From contig NZ_JAKJXE010000008.1 of NCBI RefSeq assembly GCF_021728295.1, positions 186,001 through 250,000 on the forward strand: DNA of 64,000 nucleotides. The letters are read 5' to 3'. This document shows positions 17,186-24,635 of this stretch, one piece after another. The notes beneath the pieces are model-generated. The model had not been told where the DNA came from. It did not search any database and was given only the letters and a program-made list of their open reading frames with translations. Made by a program: the position numbers and the translations under genes. Positions within the stretch are counted from its first letter, which is position 1. The number at the start of each line of letters is the position of its first letter. Source of the stretch: Pseudomonas petrae. Its GTDB lineage: Bacteria; Pseudomonadota; Gammaproteobacteria; Pseudomonadales; Pseudomonadaceae.

Positions 17186-18367
17186 ATGACCGCCGCCTGC
17201 CTGATGAACACTTACAAAACGATGCCCTTGAGCTTCATTCGTGGCGAAGGCGCGCGGCTGTGGGATGACAGCGGCCGTCAGTACCTGGACGCCGTCGCGG
17301 GTGTCGCCGTGACCAACGTCGGCCACAGCCATCCGCACATTGTCGCGGCGATCAGCGAGCAGGCCGGGCTGCTCTTGCACACGTCCAACCATTACCGCAT
17401 CGACTGGCAGCAGAAACTGGCGCAACGTCTGACCCGGCTGTCGGGCCTGGATCAAGTGTTTTTCAACAATTCCGGGGCCGAGGCCAACGAAACCGCGCTT
17501 AAGCTGGCGCGTTTGTATGGTTGGGCCAAGGGCATCGAGCATCCGCTGGTGCTGGTGATGGACAACGCTTTTCACGGGCGCACCCTCGGCACGTTGTCGG
17601 CCAGCGATAACGGCGCCGCGCGGCTGGGTTATCAGCCGATGTCGGGGGAGTTCGTGAAGGTGGCCTTCGGCGACATGGCGGCGGTTGAGCGGGCGACGCG
17701 GGTGTATGGCGAGCGGATCGTCGCCGTGCTGGTCGAGCCGATTCAGGGCGAGGGTGGCGTGGCGTTGCCGCCGCCGGGGTATCTGAAGGCGTTGCGCGTC
17801 CATTGCACTCACAACGGCTGGCTGATGATGCTCGACGAGATCCAGACCGGCATTGGCCGGACGGGGCGCTGGTTTGCCTTTGAGCATGAGGGGATCGTGC
17901 CTGATGTGATGACGCTGGCGAAGGCGTTGGGCAATGGCATTCCCATTGGTGCGTGTCTGGCGACGGCGGGGGTGGCGCGGTTGTTCACGCCAGGCAGTCA
18001 TGGCAGTACGTTTGGCGGTAATCCGCTGGCGTGTCGGGTCGGTTGTACGGTGCTGGATATCGTTGAGGGGGAGGGGCTTTTGCACAATGCGGCGGTGCAG
18101 GGTGAGCGGCTGCTGGCGGGGTTGCGTGCCGCGCTGGCGGGGCACCCTGATGTCGTTCAGGTGCGGGGGATGGGGTTGATGATCGGGATTGAGTTGACGC
18201 GGCCGATTCGGGATGTGTGTCTGGTGGCGGCGCAGGAATATGGGGTGTTGATCAATGTGACGCGTGGGCAGACGATTCGGCTGTTGCCGCCGTTGGTGAT
18301 TGACGAGGCGGATGTGGACCGGATCGTGGCAGGCGTCGTAGGCGCGCTTCGCGGTTCAGGTTTTTAA
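17186..18367 (+). CDS. Acetylornithine-type class III aminotransferase (ArgD paralogue)
   Basis: 393-residue PLP enzyme. It shows GVAVTNVGHSHPHIV, NSGAEANETALKLAR, AFHGRTLGTLSASDN, VEPIQGEGG, LDEIQTGIGRTGRWFAFEH and the PLP-lysine motif TLAKALGNGIPIGA. It closely follows N-acetylornithine/succinyldiaminopimelate aminotransferase. Pseudomonads carry several ArgD/AruC-like enzymes, and this one stands outside any arg or aru operon, so it may be a second ArgD. The ATG at 17186 has GGAG ten bases before it. The last 300 bases are unusually G-rich at third positions. Followed by repeats rather than by another gene. Confidence 0.88.
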   Translation: MTAACLMNTYKTMPLSFIRGEGARLWDDSGRQYLDAVAGVAVTNVGHSHPHIVAAISEQAGLLLHTSNHYRIDWQQKLAQRLTRLSGLDQVFFNNSGAEANETALKLARLYGWAKGIEHPLVLVMDNAFHGRTLGTLSASDNGAARLGYQPMSGEFVKVAFGDMAAVERATRVYGERIVAVLVEPIQGEGGVALPPPGYLKALRVHCTHNGWLMMLDEIQTGIGRTGRWFAFEHEGIVPDVMTLAKALGNGIPIGACLATAGVARLFTPGSHGSTFGGNPLACRVGCTVLDIVEGEGLLHNAAVQGERLLAGLRAALAGHPDVVQVRGMGLMIGIELTRPIRDVCLVAAQEYGVLINVTRGQTIRLLPPLVIDEADVDRIVAGVVGALRGSGF

Positions 18368-18665
18368 GGCCAAGATCAAGATCAAGGGCGTCGGCCTAAC
18401 GGCCTCGGGTTTCGCCTTCGGCGAGTTACTTGGAAAAGTCGAAAGTCGCACCACCCCCAAGTAACCAAAGGTGCCTGCTCCTGGTTGGGTTCCTCCTTCG
18501 TCGGAATACCCTCACTCCGACGACGCTCCGTGGGCCCGCGCCGAACGGACATCCATGTCCTGACGGCGCTCTCGCCGCATCCATGCGGCTCGGCCCACTG
18601 CGCGTCGTCTGCGTTCGGCCTGCACCCAAGTCGCAATTGGTGTCGTTTGGACTTTTTGCGTAATG
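18368..18665. repeat. Putative dispersed intergenic element of about 290 bases
   Basis: No convincing gene. The stretch contains GGCGTCGGCCTAACGGCCTC, GGGTTTCGCCTTCGGCGAG, TTACTTGGAAAAGTCGAAAG and CAAGTAACCAAAGG. From memory this matches a recurrent intergenic repeat in fluorescent-group Pseudomonas genomes that is often mis-annotated as short ORFs. Only one copy is in this window, so its repeat nature is from prior knowledge. Confidence 0.55.
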
Positions 18666-18685
18666 AAGATCAAAGGCGAAAATCA

Positions 18686-18950
18686 AAAGCTTCCCGGCTG
18701 AAGCCGGTCCTACAGAACACCGCGTGAATCCATTTGCTGATCGTGCCCACGCTCTGCGTGGGTATGCATCCTTGGACGCTCCGCGTCCATTCCCGGCTGA
18801 AGGCGGTCCCACTGGCTGCACGCGCTGCTGTTAGTGGGACCGGCTTTAGCCGGGAAGAGGCCGGCGTGTGCACCATCAATCTTGCGGTCAACGCTTGATC
18901 GTTCCCACGCTCCGCGTGGTAATGCCGCCTCTGACGCTCCGCGTCCCACC
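18686..18950. repeat. Mixed REP cluster
   Basis: Contains the TTCCCGGCTGAAGCCGGTCC type (18687, and a variant near 18792), its inverse GGGACCGGCTTTAGCCGGGA (near 18836), and two copies of the GATCGTTCCCACGCTCCGCG type (near 18736 and 18898) with their GACGCTCCGCGTCC partners. It lies between the convergent aminotransferase and carboxypeptidase genes; the remaining 40 bases show nothing. Confidence 0.85.
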
Positions 18951-18993
18951 GAAACTGGCCTTTCAGTAAGTCCTGAGGAGCGTCAGCCTCGTT

Positions 18994-20247
18994 CTATTTT
19001 CCGGACAATTCCATAATCATCGCCGCCGTCAGGTACAGCCTCGGCGCGATGCTGGTGAGGTCCATGTATTCGTCGTCGGCGTGGAGGCCGGCGCCGACGA
19101 CGCCCATGGTTTCGAGGACGGCAGGTTTTTGGCTGTCGGGGACGTAGGCGTAGCCGGCGTCGGTGCCGAAGCGCATGGCGATGGGTTCGAGGGTACGGCC
19201 GGTTTTGGCGTAGATCGCCTGGGCGGTTTTGGCGAGGTCGTCGGTCGCGGGGTTTTTTGCCAGTGGGGGACGGCCTTTGTCGAGGCGGAAGGTGACGTCG
19301 GTGCCGTCGATCATTTTCCCCTGCACGATGCGCTGTCCGTCGGCCAGCACACGGTCGGATTCGCTCAGGTCGGAGTAGCGCATGTCGCCTTCGGCGGCGG
19401 CGCTGGAGGGGATGATGTTGCGCTTCTCGCCGCCTTTGATCAGCGTCCAGTTGACCGTTGTGCCCTTGGCCGCGTCGCCCAGGTCCTTGAGCTGCACCAG
19501 TTGGTGGGCCAGTTCCATGGCAGCATTGCGCCCGGCTTCCGGGGCGGAGCCGGCGTGGGAGGACTTGCCTTTGACGTCGACGAACACGCCGTTAATGCCG
19601 TTGGTCGCGACCGTGACGGCGTCCTTGTCCGGTGGCTCGAACGAGAACACGTAATCGTGCTTGCGGGCCAGTTCGGCGATGAGGGTTTTCGAGCCGGCCG
19701 ACCCCGTTTCTTCGTCGGGATTGAACAGCACGGTGATCTTACCGAAGTCCTTGAATTTCTCGTCTTCCAGCAGCTTCAGGGTATGCAGCACCATGGCCAC
19801 GCCACCTTTGGCATCGGCGACGCCGGGGCCATACGCATGCTCGCCGTCGACGCGAAACGGTCGCTTGGCCGCAGTGCCGGGGCCGAACACGGTGTCGTAG
19901 TGGATCATCAGCAGAAAGGATTTGCTGCCCGTGCCTTTGAGGGTGCCGACGATGTTATCGCCCGCCGAGGGCGTCGCAGGCGTGGTTTCCACCTTTGCGC
20001 CCAGGGCCTTGAGCCGTTCGACCAGCACCGCGCTGACCATTTTCAGCCCGGGCGCCTGACCGGTCCCGGTGTCGATGTCGACCAGTTGCTTGACGGTGGC
20101 CAGATAGGGTTTCTGCTCGGCCTCGGCCTTTTTCAATAACTGCTCGGGGGAGACATCGGCGGCATAGGCGCTGCAGGCATAAAAGCCGCCACCGGTGAAA
20201 AGCGTGGCGAGGATGGAAGCGGTCAGGGCGGTGCGTCGAACGTGCAT
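18994..20247 (-). CDS. Glutamate carboxypeptidase (carboxypeptidase G2-like, M20)
   Basis: 417 residues, secreted or periplasmic: signal peptide in residues 1-30 (ends CSAYAAD). The M20 dinuclear zinc ligands are all present: His in MIHYDTVFGP, Asp in GPGVADAKGG, the catalytic/ligand Glu pair in FNPDEETGS, Glu in FSFEPP and the C-terminal His in AGLHADDEYMD. The whole chain follows Pseudomonas carboxypeptidase G2, which removes C-terminal glutamate from folates and peptides. The start at 20247 begins the signal sequence; the frame open to 20463 runs into the polB region and is not used. It is divergent from polB. Confidence 0.9.
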   Translation of the reverse strand: MHVRRTALTASILATLFTGGGFYACSAYAADVSPEQLLKKAEAEQKPYLATVKQLVDIDTGTGQAPGLKMVSAVLVERLKALGAKVETTPATPSAGDNIVGTLKGTGSKSFLLMIHYDTVFGPGTAAKRPFRVDGEHAYGPGVADAKGGVAMVLHTLKLLEDEKFKDFGKITVLFNPDEETGSAGSKTLIAELARKHDYVFSFEPPDKDAVTVATNGINGVFVDVKGKSSHAGSAPEAGRNAAMELAHQLVQLKDLGDAAKGTTVNWTLIKGGEKRNIIPSSAAAEGDMRYSDLSESDRVLADGQRIVQGKMIDGTDVTFRLDKGRPPLAKNPATDDLAKTAQAIYAKTGRTLEPIAMRFGTDAGYAYVPDSQKPAVLETMGVVGAGLHADDEYMDLTSIAPRLYLTAAMIMELSGK

Positions 20248-20380
20248 GCTGGATCCCTCAGATGATGGTCGAGTTGTTGTGATGTCCATGGGAACCACAT
20301 CGTTCCCGCAGCCGTCGCGCTTTCCTGTGGCATTCACCGTAGAATCCTCGTCTGAAATAAAAAGCGACGAGGTTGCAGCG

Positions 20381-22750
20381 GTGGATTTACAGCAGGGCTT
20401 CGTCCTGACCCGGCATTGGCGCGACACGGACGCCGGCACCGAGGTGGAATTCTGGCTGGCCACCGATGAGGGGCCGCGCCAGGTGCGCCTGCCGTATCAG
20501 ACCTCCGTCGCGTTTATTCCGGAGCAGCACCGCGAGCGCGCTGAAGCCGTGTTGCGCAACGAGCACCATGTTGAGCTCAAGCCACTGGAACTGTGTGATT
20601 TCCGCCATCGCCCGGTGCTCGGGCTTTACACACGGCAGCATCGCCAGTTGATGAACCTGGAAAGCGACCTGCGCAAAGCCAGCGTCGACGTTTACGAAGC
20701 CGATATCCGCCCGCCCGAGCGTTACCTGATGGAGCGTTTCATCACCGCGCCGGTGCAGTTCAGCGGGCGGCCGGACGCCAACGGCCTGTTGCTGGACGCG
20801 CAACTCAGGCCTGATCCGGGTTACCGGCCGACCCTCAAACTGGTGTCGCTGGACATCGAAACCACCGAACGCGGCGAGCTGTATTGCATCGGCCTGCACG
20901 GCTGCGGCGAGCGTCAGGTGTACATGCTCGGCCCGGCCAATGGCGATGCCGCCCAGGTGAATTTCAAGCTTGAGTACTGCGACACCCGCGTCGCGCTGCT
21001 GGAGAAACTCAACGAATGGATGGCCCGCCATGACCCTGACGGGATCATCGGCTGGAACGTGGTGCAGTTCGATTTGCGCGTGCTGCACGAGCACTCGCGG
21101 CGCTTGAATGTGCCGCTGCGTCTGGGTCGCGGCGGGGAAGTGATGACCTGGCGCGAACATGGCGCGCGCAACAATCACTTTTTCGCGGCGGCGGCCGGGC
21201 GTCTGATCATCGACGGCATCGAAGCGCTGCGTTCGGCGACCTGGAGCTTTCCCTCGTTCAGCCTGGAAAACGTATCGCAGACGCTGCTGGGCGAAGGCAA
21301 GGCCATCGACAATCCGTATCAGCGCATGGACGAGATCAATCGCCTGTTCGCCGAGGACAAGCCGGCGCTGGCGCGTTACAACCTCAAGGACTGCGAGCTG
21401 GTCACACAGATTTTCGCCAAGACCGAGCTGCTGACCTTCCTCCTCGAACGCGCCACGGTGACCGGCCTGCCGGTGGACCGCAACGGCGGTTCGGTGGCCG
21501 CGTTCGAGCATTTGTACATCCCGCTGATGCACCGCCAGGGCTTCGTCGCGCCGAACCTGGGCGAGCGCATGCCGGAAGCCAGCCCCGGCGGTTTTGTCAT
21601 GGATTCGCGTCCCGGGCTGTACGAATCGGTGCTGGTGCTTGATTACAAGAGCCTGTATCCGTCGATCATCCGCACGTTTCTGATTGACCCGGTGGGCTTG
21701 ATCGAAGGCCTCAAACACCCCGACGACAGCGAGTCGGTGGAAGGCTTTCGTGGCGCGCGTTTTTCCAGGACGCGGCATTGTCTGCCGGCCATTGTCTCGC
21801 GGGTGGCCGAAGGGCGTGAAGTGGCGAAACGCGAGCGCAATGCGCCGCTGTCCCAGGCGCTGAAAATCATCATGAACGCCTTCTACGGCGTGCTGGGTTC
21901 CAGTGGTTGCCGCTTCTTCGACACGCGGCTGGCGTCGTCGATCACCCTGCGCGGGCACGAGATCATGCACCAGACGCGGCTGCTGATTGAGGCGCAGGGT
22001 TACGAAGTGATCTACGGCGACACCGACTCGACGTTTGTCTGGCTGAAAAAAGCCCACGAGCAGGACGATGCCGCGCAGATCGGCAGCGCGCTGGTCAAGC
22101 AGGTCAACGACTGGTGGCGCGCTCATCTGAAGGCCGAGTACGACCTGGACAGCGCGCTCGAACTGCAATTCGAAACCCACTTCAAGCGCTTCCTGATGCC
22201 GACCATTCGCGGCGCGGAGGAGGGCAGCAAGAAGCGTTATGCGGGATTGGTGACCCGCGCCAATGGCGAAGACGAAATGGTTTACAAGGGGCTGGAGGTG
22301 GTGCGCACCGACTGGTCGCCACTGGCCCGCACGTTCCAGCAGGAGCTGTACCTGCGGATCTTCCAGCGCCAGCCGTTTCAGGAATACATTCGGGAGTACG
22401 TGGGCCGAACCCTGGCCGGGGAACTCGACAGCCAGTTGATCTATCGCAAGCGCCTGCGCCGGGCCCTCGACGATTACGAACGCAACGTGCCGCCCCATGT
22501 GCGCGCCGCGCGGCTGGCCGATGAGTACAACCGCCAACAGGGTCGGCCGTTGCAGTACCAGAATGGCGGGTGGATCAGCTATGTGATCACGGTCGCCGGA
22601 CCCGAGCCGCTGGAAGTGCGGACGGCGGCCATCGATTACGACCATTACATCAGCAAACAGCTGCAGCCGATTGCCGACGCGATCCTGCCGTTCGTGATCT
22701 CGCGGACTATCGATCTGAGTTCCCAGGACCAGTTCAGCTTCGACTTCTAA
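20381..22750 (+). CDS. polB: DNA polymerase II (family B)
   Basis: 789 residues, close in length and sequence to E. coli Pol II (783). The 3'-5' exonuclease domain has LDIETTERGELYCIGL and WNVVQFDLRVL; the polymerase domain has LDYKSLYPSIIRTF (motif A), KIIMNAFYGVLG (motif B) and YGDTDSTFVWL (motif C). It should act in replication restart and repair across damage. The start is GTG at 20381, eight bases after GAGG, giving MDLQQGFVLTRHWRD aligned with E. coli; longer starts would overlap the divergent carboxypeptidase gene. No clear LexA box (CTGT-N8-ACAG) was found upstream, so SOS control is not evident. Confidence 0.95.
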   Translation: MDLQQGFVLTRHWRDTDAGTEVEFWLATDEGPRQVRLPYQTSVAFIPEQHRERAEAVLRNEHHVELKPLELCDFRHRPVLGLYTRQHRQLMNLESDLRKASVDVYEADIRPPERYLMERFITAPVQFSGRPDANGLLLDAQLRPDPGYRPTLKLVSLDIETTERGELYCIGLHGCGERQVYMLGPANGDAAQVNFKLEYCDTRVALLEKLNEWMARHDPDGIIGWNVVQFDLRVLHEHSRRLNVPLRLGRGGEVMTWREHGARNNHFFAAAAGRLIIDGIEALRSATWSFPSFSLENVSQTLLGEGKAIDNPYQRMDEINRLFAEDKPALARYNLKDCELVTQIFAKTELLTFLLERATVTGLPVDRNGGSVAAFEHLYIPLMHRQGFVAPNLGERMPEASPGGFVMDSRPGLYESVLVLDYKSLYPSIIRTFLIDPVGLIEGLKHPDDSESVEGFRGARFSRTRHCLPAIVSRVAEGREVAKRERNAPLSQALKIIMNAFYGVLGSSGCRFFDTRLASSITLRGHEIMHQTRLLIEAQGYEVIYGDTDSTFVWLKKAHEQDDAAQIGSALVKQVNDWWRAHLKAEYDLDSALELQFETHFKRFLMPTIRGAEEGSKKRYAGLVTRANGEDEMVYKGLEVVRTDWSPLARTFQQELYLRIFQRQPFQEYIREYVGRTLAGELDSQLIYRKRLRRALDDYERNVPPHVRAARLADEYNRQQGRPLQYQNGGWISYVITVAGPEPLEVRTAAIDYDHYISKQLQPIADAILPFVISRTIDLSSQDQFSFDF

Positions 22751-22759
22751 CCCGTATTT

Positions 22760-22877
22760 TCACGCCAGCGGATTGATCCGCAACGCGTCCGGCACCACGC
22801 GAAACGCCGCCGTGTGCTGGCGCCGGCTGGGGTAGTAAAGGTGATAGCCCTCGAACGGTTGTGGACCTGTATGACCG
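22760..22877 (-). pseudogene. Decayed 3' end of a LysR-type regulator gene
   Basis: Reading leftward, 22877-22760 encodes PFEGYHLYYPSRRQ, then HTAAFRVVPDALRINPLA and a stop. PPFxGYHLYYPSRRQ...FRxFVDALR is the typical C-terminus of LysR substrate-binding domains. Upstream of it the frame is lost and no LysR N-terminus exists before the next gene, so only about 39 codons remain. The rest of the gap to 23040 has no recognisable gene; a rightward stretch at 22861-22935 (VDLYDRVDLSPFARLTSFFQ and a stop) may be another remnant. Confidence 0.6.
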
Positions 22878-23040
22878 GGTGGATCTGAGCCCCTTCGCCC
22901 GCCTGACGTCGTTTTTTCAGACCCATCTGAAGTAATCGGCAGGCTGTTTGACGCCGCTCGATCCGGCGAGGTATCGACGGATCGAACGGGTTGATCAGGC
23001 GTTTACGTGGCGCGACGCCCAAGGGCGTCACGCCGCAGCC

Positions 23041-23910
23041 TCACTCCTTCACGTCCATAAAATCCTTGGCCCAGGCCACATAGCTTTCCGGGAAGGTGTA
23101 GGTGTGGGTCAGTTCGGTGGCGCTGTGGTTCGACGTGCTGTGGGTGACCTGACGTTGGGCACGGAGGCTGTCGTAGGTGGCCTTGATCGCGGCGAAGTAC
23201 GCCGCGTGGCCGGCGACCACCACCCGCACGCCTAGATCGGCCAGGCGCTGGCGGTCATTGAGTTCCGGGTTGCCGTAGGTCACCAGCATCAGCGGCACGG
23301 TAAGCTTTTCCGAAATCTGCTCCAGGTGCTCGAAGTCCTTGATGCCGACGATGCAGATGCCGTCGGCGCCGGCCTTTTCGTAGGCCAGGGTGCGTTCGAT
23401 GATGTCCTGGACCGGTAGCACGCCGGCGTTGGTCCGGGCCACGATTGTCAGTTCCGGATCGACGCGGGCTTCAAGGGCGGCCTTGACCTTGCCGATGCCT
23501 TCTTCGATGGAGACCAGGTCTGTGGATTTGCGCCCGAATTGCGCCGGCAGCAAGGTGTCTTCGATGGTCAGCGCCGCCACACCGGCGCGCTCCAGTTCCT
23601 CCACCGTGCGCATGACGTTCAGGGCGTTGCCGTAGCCATGGTCGGCGTCGGCAATGAAAGGCAGCTGCGCGACACGACCGATCCGGGTGGCCTGCTCGAC
23701 GAACTCGCTCAGGGTAATCAACGCAAAATCCGGCGCTGCCAGCACCTGCAGCGACGCCACCGAGCCGCCCAGGATACCGACCTCAAACCCCAGATCCGCC
23801 GCAATGCGCGCCGACATGGGATCGAACACTGAAGCGGTCTCGACGCAGTGCTGCGAAGCCAGCTGCTCACGGAATTTGCGACGCAAAGCGGAGTGGGAAA
23901 TTCTGGACAT
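23041..23910 (-). CDS. Oxaloacetate decarboxylase (isocitrate lyase/PEP mutase family)
   Basis: 289 residues, the length of the Pseudomonas enzyme typified by PA4872. Family signatures: TASVFDPMSARIAADLGFE, GILGGSVASLQVLAAPDFAL, the metal/substrate motif ADADHGYGNALNVMRTV, EDTLLPAQFGRKSTDL (the lyase loop) and IVARTNAG. The enzyme converts oxaloacetate to pyruvate and CO2, Mg2+-dependent, in the cytoplasm. It stands alone, leftward, with a REP region upstream that separates it from the divergent sugar operon. Confidence 0.9.
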   Translation of the reverse strand: MSRISHSALRRKFREQLASQHCVETASVFDPMSARIAADLGFEVGILGGSVASLQVLAAPDFALITLSEFVEQATRIGRVAQLPFIADADHGYGNALNVMRTVEELERAGVAALTIEDTLLPAQFGRKSTDLVSIEEGIGKVKAALEARVDPELTIVARTNAGVLPVQDIIERTLAYEKAGADGICIVGIKDFEHLEQISEKLTVPLMLVTYGNPELNDRQRLADLGVRVVVAGHAAYFAAIKATYDSLRAQRQVTHSTSNHSATELTHTYTFPESYVAWAKDFMDVKE

Positions 23911-24045
23911 AAGGCTTCCTGATTCTGGCCGTCATCGAAATGCCAGCAATGCTACCGCAAATTCACGCTGAAACGACTCACCTCGACGAGCGACGTGCAT
24001 GATTTGCCATTGCACCCCGATGGGACTGACCTCCGCAGCCCACAG

Positions 24046-24390
24046 CAGGACCGGCTTCAGCCGGGAAGGCGTCAGCATCGCACCGCAGAATTGAGGGTGA
24101 TCATTCCGGCCTCTTCCCGGCTGAAGCCGGTCCCACTGAAACACCACGCGCGCCGAGTGCCGATCGTTCCCACGCTCTGCGTGGTAACGCCGCCCCGGAC
24201 GCTCCGCGTCCAGCAGACGACGCGCATTCCAGAACGGGAGGTGACGCGGAGCGTCACAGGATGCATCCCCACGCGGAGCGTGGGGACGATCAAGAACCAA
24301 GGGTGACCTCACCGGCCTCTTTCCGGCTGAAGCCGGTCCCACTGTAGGACCCCTGCTGTTAGTGGGACCGGCTTTAGCCGCGAAGGGGTC
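24046..24390. repeat. REP cluster of two families
   Basis: Two GGACCGGCTTCAGCCGGGAA-type pairs (near 24047-24130 and 24325-24380) flank a large palindrome of the GATCGTTCCCACGCTCTGCG type (24162-24291). The palindrome's ends are mirror copies (GATCGTTCCCACGC and GCGTGGGGACGATC), with inner stems GGACGCTCCGCGTCC and GTGACGCGGAGCGTCAC. The cluster sits between divergent genes. Confidence 0.85.
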
Positions 24391-24428
24391 AAAATTCACA
24401 CCGCAGCGCTCAAACTATAAAAACCGAA

Positions 24429-24476
24429 GCAAGCGCTTGCGTGAATCGATTCAGCTGTTCTAGGATTCAGCTGTTC
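24429..24476. promoter_or_regulatory. Tandem palindromic operators upstream of the sugar operon
   Basis: GCAAGCGCTTGC (24429-24440) is a perfect 12-base palindrome with the AAGCGCTT centre typical of LacI-family operators. TGAATCGATTCA (24442-24453) is a second perfect palindrome one base later. GATTCAGCTGTTC is repeated at 24448-24460 and 24464-24476 (16-base spacing). They lie 80-130 bases before the first start codon; the LacI regulator at 28364 is the obvious candidate ligand. Confidence 0.65.
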
Positions 24477-24557
24477 CGAAATATTTCAACGCAATTCCCG
24501 AGTGCCACCCGCGAAGAGGTGGCCCAGGCATAAAAACAAGAAACCTCGGAGGTCCAC

Positions 24558-24635
24558 ATGATCAGCTCGTCTGTTCGATTGCCGCGTGTGCTGTCCGCGC
24601 TCGTCACTTCTGCTTCATTGGCCGCCCGGCCATGA
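24558..24635 (+). CDS. 25-residue leader ORF coupled to the sugar ABC ATPase
   Basis: ATG at 24558 follows a strong ribosome site (CTCGGAGGTCCAC). The frame encodes 25 residues (starts MISSSVRLPRVLSALVTSAS) and ends TGA at 24633-24635. That stop overlaps the ATG of the ABC ATPase (ATGA), which has no ribosome site of its own. This suggests that the small ORF supplies ribosomes to the downstream start by translational coupling. The peptide looks like a short signal-sequence relic and no function is claimed. It could be the shortened start of a lost gene. Confidence 0.55.
   Translation: MISSSVRLPRVLSALVTSASLAARP

Noticed and set aside
20248..20380. Search for a LexA box in front of polB
   Set aside because: A CTGT occurs near 20330 but without the paired ACAG at the right distance; no SOS site called.
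20387..22645. Long open frame (752 codons) antisense to polB
   Set aside because: Composition is the mirror of a GC-rich real gene (Arg/His/Gln-rich, no domain); polB on the other strand has all family B motifs.
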